Shown: piece after piece, positions 7,553-10,691 of the stretch
Position numbering within the stretch: the stretch's first letter is position 1
Layout: the number at the start of each line of letters is the position of its first letter
Assembly: GCA_024741835.1 (NCBI GenBank)
Contig: JAENRP010000622.1
Coordinates: 4,248 to 14,938 of the forward strand
Direction of reading: 5' to 3'
DNA from: Diplocarpon mali
Lineage: Eukaryota > Ascomycota > Leotiomycetes > Helotiales > Drepanopezizaceae
Length of the DNA stretch: 10,691 nt
Position numbers and translations under genes: made by a program
Notes under the pieces: model-generated
The model's input: only the letters and a program-made list of their open reading frames with translations
Told to the model about the DNA's origin: nothing
Database searches by the model: none

Positions 7553-7674
7553 GGACGTTTGTTTCAAGGGGGGGAGGATAGGAGTAGAAGAGAGATTTTG
7601 TAGCTGTTGACATGTCGTTGATACTTGTAGACGAGAAGAGCCGGGGTTTTGGGTAGATTCTACTGGGTGTTGTC

Positions 7675-7750
7675 TACATGTACATGTACATGTACATATA
7701 CATATACATGTACATATACATGTACATATACATGTACATATACATATACA

Positions 7751-7835
<85 letters not shown>

Positions 7836-7857
7836 CAATACACATACATATATACTA
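7675..7857. repeat. TACATG/TACATA hexamer microsatellite
   Basis: Three TACATG units (7675-7692) are followed by two TACATA, then three alternating TACATG-TACATA pairs (7705-7740), then TACATA. After one extra A near 7751 a uniform TATACA array runs to about 7832 and decays into CACAATACACATACATATA. The units are multiples of three, so frames on both strands stay open as YIYI, HIHI or MYMY runs. Those are artefacts of the repeat. Confidence 0.95.
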
Positions 7858-8316
7858 CCTCTCAGATCACCTCACGACCCTACCCGTCCGACCACGAAAC
7901 CATCCCCTCGAACCATCCCGCCAGTCGCCAGTCGACAGTCGCCAGTCGACAGTCGCCAGTCGCCAGTCGCAACGCAACGCCTCGAACCGGCCCCCCGGGC
8001 AACAGACGACACGAGCCCTCGCCGCCAAGCCCCGCCCCGCCCCGCCGGCCGTGACCCGCGGGAAGCGTCCCCCTTCGCAGAACGGAGCGAGGCGGAAAGC
8101 GTCGGGCGCTCGGCTCTCCGCGCGGCCGCCCGTTCCGGCTCGTCTGTTCCGTTGGCCGGGTATCCGATGGCTGCGGTCTTCGCCCGACGGCTCGCGGGGG
8201 GGTCGCGGCGACGCCTGGATGTGGGTTCCGCACGGGAGGGGGGGGGGATGCTGGCGGGTCGACGGTGGGTGCGGAAGCGGTGGGGGGAGACAAGCTGTTG
8301 GAGGTGGGTGGGGATT
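7858..8316. other. GC-rich island, C-rich then G-rich, no supported gene
   Basis: From 7858 to about 8060 the plus strand is C-rich, and from about 8190 G-rich, with 7 G at 8196-8202 and 10 G at 8238-8247. Plus frames of 276-302 codons and minus frames of about 200 codons cross the whole island, but they start in the hexamer array at TTG or end in simple repeats. None has a recognisable motif. Confidence 0.5.
7921..7969 (+). repeat. Heptamer repeat CCAGTCG / ACAGTCG
   Basis: Seven heptamers occur in the order C, C, A, C, A, C, C at the first base of (C/A)CAGTCG. They are followed by CAACG twice. The order of variants is itself palindromic about the middle unit. Confidence 0.85.
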
Positions 8317-8444
8317 GAGGAGGAGGAGGAGAGGGAGGAGAGGGAGGAGAGGGAGGAGAGGGAGGAGAGGGAGGAGAGGGAGGAGAGGGAGGAGGGAGAG
8401 GGAGAGGAGGGCGAGAGGAGGGGGAGAGGAGAGGAGAGGGAGAG
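8317..8444 (+). repeat. Polypurine tract with 9-bp repeat (GAGAGGGAG)7
   Basis: The plus strand has only purines from 8317 to 8411 and again from 8413 to 8444, broken by one C at 8412. Seven exact copies of GAGAGGGAG fill 8329-8391. Such mirror-symmetric polypurine DNA is the known substrate for triplex (H-DNA) formation. In frame it reads as EREERE, RRGRRG or, on the minus strand, PSPPSP, which explains the long odd open frames here. Confidence 0.9.
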
Positions 8445-8585
8445 TGGGGAGGTTGCACATCTTCCTGTCCGTGCTTGGGGCGACATTCAGACATGGATCA
8501 TCGAATAAGATTCCCTGGTTCGTGACCGTGATATCCGCACGTCGGTCCTGGGTTTGACGTGTGGTTTTTCACGTCATCTGGGGTG

Positions 8586-9919
8586 ATGGGCGGCCGTCAG
8601 GTGAAGAAGAGAATCCCGCGGAGGATCTCAATCTCCGGTCTTTCTGGCAGCGGGGGGGGAAAAAGCGCTGGGCCCTGGGAGGGACAGAGAGCAGAAGGGA
8701 TGGGAGAGCTCTCTGCGCGAGGGAACACGGGACTATGTACATCGGCACAAGAAGTGCACGATACACTCCATATATATATCCGCGCAGAGACCCGGGGACG
8801 TGGACAGGAACGGATAGATAGGAATACGTGTATATTTACATCGCAGTCGAGACGGGAGACTAAGCGTGGACTCGCATATGCGCGTGCCACATCTACCCGG
8901 AAATCAAGGTGGCGGCGCGAGCCCGCAAACTCAAAATCAGACGGAAAGTCCAGCGGACAGGACGGCCCGGAGCTGGGTTTCCAGAGCAGAACAGCCGACC
9001 GGGCTCATTACATCATGGAGCTTCCGCAGCGGCGTACGCTCGTCGTGCGAGCTGGGACGTCCGGCAGGATTTCGGCGCTCGCTTCTCCTGGGGAGGCAGA
9101 TTGTGCTCGTTGCAGCGCAATGAAGGATTCATATTCATACTCCGGGGGGGGAGGCGTTGGATTCGGGGGTGGGTCGACACGCAGACCCGGCCCTCGGCCA
9201 CAACGCAGCTCCGAGTACAACCAAGATACCAAATCGCCGTTGAATCGAACCCGAAGCACCGCCAACGAAACGAATCACCCGTGGGATCCGCCCCGAGACG
9301 AGGGGGAGTCGGGATGCGAGAGAGGTGAGTCCGAGGCTTGGAAGAGGGTGAGGAGGATCCTCTCTGGATGAAAATACGACTTGATCTCGGGCCGAGGCCA
9401 AGGCAGACTCCAGAAGTCCGGAATCCACGCGCGCACATCCGAAGGGGTGAGAAGTGCGCTGCTGCCTTGGTCTTCCAAGGCCGACGTAGAAAGCCACCCC
9501 CCCCGACGGCAATGCCAATATGGGTCCGGCTTCCGTGTGATCGAGGTGCATCAAATCCATGCTCTGCTCCAGGAGATCGCTTTGCCCGTGGCGTGTCCGG
9601 TGATGTGTCTCCCGGCGCGTCTCTGGACCTCGGGTGCCGAGACGGAGGAGCGGGATGGATTGTTAGAGGCTTTGGCTTGCCGACAGGCCTGGACCGACGG
9701 GGGGAAGGGTGGTGGGCATGCGAGTCAGGCCCGCTTTGGGGGGGGGGGACACGAGCACGGTACGGCCATCAGAATAGAACAGACCCATCCATCCTCTCGA
9801 CCATGGGGAGGGAAAAGGGAAACCGAGAAATCATCCGCCCGGATTGTTCCAGGGAGAGCTCATGGGTTCTCGTTGGCTGCCGGCGGACATACCTGCAGCT
9901 AGCTGGCTGGTGTCGGTGA
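8586..9919 (+). CDS. Candidate two-exon gene, 414 aa, unknown
   Basis: An ATG at 8586 opens a frame that would end at 9371. Inside it GTGAGT at 9325-9330 is a good 5' splice site, and CTCCAG ending at 9413 a possible acceptor. Removing the 89-nt intron (9325-9413) joins exon 1 (8586-9324) in frame to a second open frame ending with TGA at 9917-9919, for 414 residues. The branch site is weak (TTGAT about 28 nt before the acceptor). The product would be rich in R, G and S, with a Ser/Tyr and Gly run at about residues 180-195, and no signal peptide, membrane segment or domain I can name. Runs of 8-11 G or C inside it (8652, 9144, 9497, 9738) are unusual for coding DNA, and minus-strand frames (9013-9438, 9135-9560) are also open. 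The in-frame join is the main argument for it; chance is quite possible. Confidence 0.16.
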
Positions 9920-10501
9920 GAATCCTGTCGGCAAGGAAAAGACGGCTGACGCGGATGTTGCTTTGATTTTTTTGGTTTTGGTTTTGTTTTTGTTTTTGGT
10001 TTTTTTTTTCTTTTTTTTTTTTTCGGCGGGGAGGAAGGGGAGGAGGTTATAAAAAATCGTAGTTAATCCGTTCGTGAGGATTTGTATCCTACTGACGATA
10101 CATGAGATTCTTCTGCTCTGCCGTCCAACTCGGAGAGGCGGCTGCGGACTCTGCTGCGAAAGACTATTGGCACCTGTGCGGCCTCCGCTCTCGACGGCTC
10201 CGTTCCGAGAGGCGTCGGCGTGTCGGTCCTGCTTCGGGCCTGCGGTTTCTCGGCCATTCCTCTGGGATGGAAGGTTCCGGCAATAGCGGAGTGCCAGCTG
10301 TGTAGTGTGGAGAGGCATGGGGAATGACCGACTGGGGTAAAGATGGACGGACCGGTGCGAGTATCACGGACGGAGAGCCGAGAGGTCAGGAGGGGCCGGA
10401 AAATGCTCGGCTCACCGCCCATTTCTGCCAGCAGTGCTCTCTGCCCGTGCCGAATGCGAGGCAAGGCGGTGAGGCAGGCATCTCCGCTTCAGAATTCACC
10501 T
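9920..10501. other. Promoter-like segment and small ORFs, no supported gene
   Basis: After the poly(dT) tract and TATA-like box an ATG at 10102 opens 67 codons on the plus strand to 10305, basic in the middle and without a motif. Overlapping frames exist on the minus strand: 133 codons ending at 10063, and 139 codons running through the poly(dT) tract as lysines. No one frame stands out. Confidence 0.4.
9967..10056 (+). promoter_or_regulatory. Poly(dT) tract plus TATA-like box
   Basis: 9967-10023 is almost all T, with GG and G interruptions (GGTTTT, GTTTTT) and one C. After a G-rich gap TATAAAAAA stands at 10048-10056. Poly(dA:dT) tracts exclude nucleosomes and often flank fungal promoters, so the pair could be a core promoter facing right. 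The first ATG, 46 bp further, opens only 67 codons, so the target gene is not identified. The tract could also be a poly(A) tail on the minus strand, but no retroelement body is visible. Confidence 0.25.
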
Positions 10502-10503
10502 GC

Positions 10504-10553
10504 CGAGGTAGCTCCCCCTCGCTACATGGCTACCTGTCTACCTGGCTACCTCG
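10504..10553. repeat. 9-bp inverted repeat with 8-bp CTACCTGG repeats
   Basis: CGAGGTAGC (10504-10512) and GCTACCTCG (10545-10553) are perfect inverted arms around a 32-bp loop. The loop and right arm are built from four 8-bp units, CTACATGG, CTACCTGT, CTACCTGG and CTACCTCG (10522-10553). Confidence 0.6.
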
Positions 10554-10617
10554 TCGCTCTCCACGGCCCATCGACCGACGTACCAAGCACACACACATCG
10601 ACCCGTCGACACGTCTA

Positions 10618-10691
10618 CCCATCTCCCATCTACCCATCTCCCATCTCCCATCTCCCATCTCCCATCTCCCATCTCCCATCTCCCATCTCCC
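10618..10691 (+). repeat. Heptamer array (CCCATCT)n running off the window
   Basis: Ten full CCCATCT units are visible, with one extra A at 10632 that creates two copies of a 15-bp ACCCATCT-type unit (10617-10646). The last CCC is cut by the window edge, so the true length is unknown. The minus strand is GGG every 7 bases, which fits a G-quadruplex with four-base loops. Confidence 0.92.

Noticed and set aside
7867..8494. Minus-strand frames of about 200 codons with Pro-, Ser- or Leu-rich starts
   Set aside because: The repetitive starts are the complement of the GAGAGGGAG repeat. All three minus frames are open together.
7649..8557. Long plus-strand frames (302 and 276 codons) with YIYI/HIHI then basic or acidic repeats
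   Set aside because: They start in or just before a microsatellite and end in a polypurine repeat. The length comes from repeats with periods that are multiples of three.
9225..9265. tRNA on the minus strand, from a GGTTCGATTC-like B box
   Set aside because: The flanking bases do not form a 5-bp T stem, and no acceptor stem or A box is found at the right distance.
9967..10023. Poly(A) tail of a minus-strand LINE-type retroelement
   Set aside because: No reverse transcriptase or nuclease motif lies upstream on that strand, and no target-site duplication is apparent.
10618..10691. Telomere
   Set aside because: A telomere at the right end would have the G-rich strand on plus running toward the edge. 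Here the plus strand is C-rich and the unit is not TTAGGG-like.

Overview
This window looks like a gene-poor stretch of nuclear DNA from a filamentous fungus, most likely an ascomycete of the Sordariomycete type. That is an inference from texture only: no conserved protein fixes the taxonomy. The clues are GC-rich flanks of mixed low complexity, a middle block with more AT and many CTAG and TpA steps (as expected after old repeat-induced point mutation), abundant micro- and minisatellites, and short introns of fungal form where an intron can be proposed. I found no tRNA, rRNA, CRISPR array, intact transposase or reverse transcriptase, and no protein I can assign to a family. Several long open frames begin only at GTG or TTG, or overlap equally long frames on the other strand. 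That is what stop-poor, GC-rich, low-complexity DNA gives.

Layout. 1-590 is G/T-rich, without a supported gene. 593-625 is a strong G-quadruplex-type tract. 698-890 is a degenerate 15-bp minisatellite, followed by TGTA-rich DNA. 988-1222 (minus strand) holds the best exon-intron signal of the left part, a tiny two-exon candidate. 1223-2660 is a GC-rich island with overlapping frames and no clear gene. About 2630-6600 is a CTAG-rich, ORF-poor block with perfect inverted repeats (2983, 3661, 4470), one 198-aa minus-strand frame (3514-4110) and a clean four-copy 36-bp tandem repeat (5138-5281). 6740-7600 and 7858-8460 are two GC-rich islands in which the plus strand switches from C-rich to G-rich. 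They are separated by a roughly 180-bp TACATG/TACATA hexamer array. The second ends in a polypurine tract of 9-bp repeats. 8586-9919 can be read as a two-exon 414-aa plus-strand model, but it has no recognisable domain and is crossed by runs of 8-11 G. 9967-10056 has a poly(dT) tract followed by a TATA-like box. The window ends in a CCCATCT heptamer array that runs off the right edge.

How parts work together: no operon, cluster or pathway can be read here. The content is mainly repeats and structure-prone DNA around weak gene candidates. I see no convincing evidence of an undescribed biological system. The most checkable leads are the two spliced models, the sharp CTAG boundary, and the repeated C-to-G skew switches.
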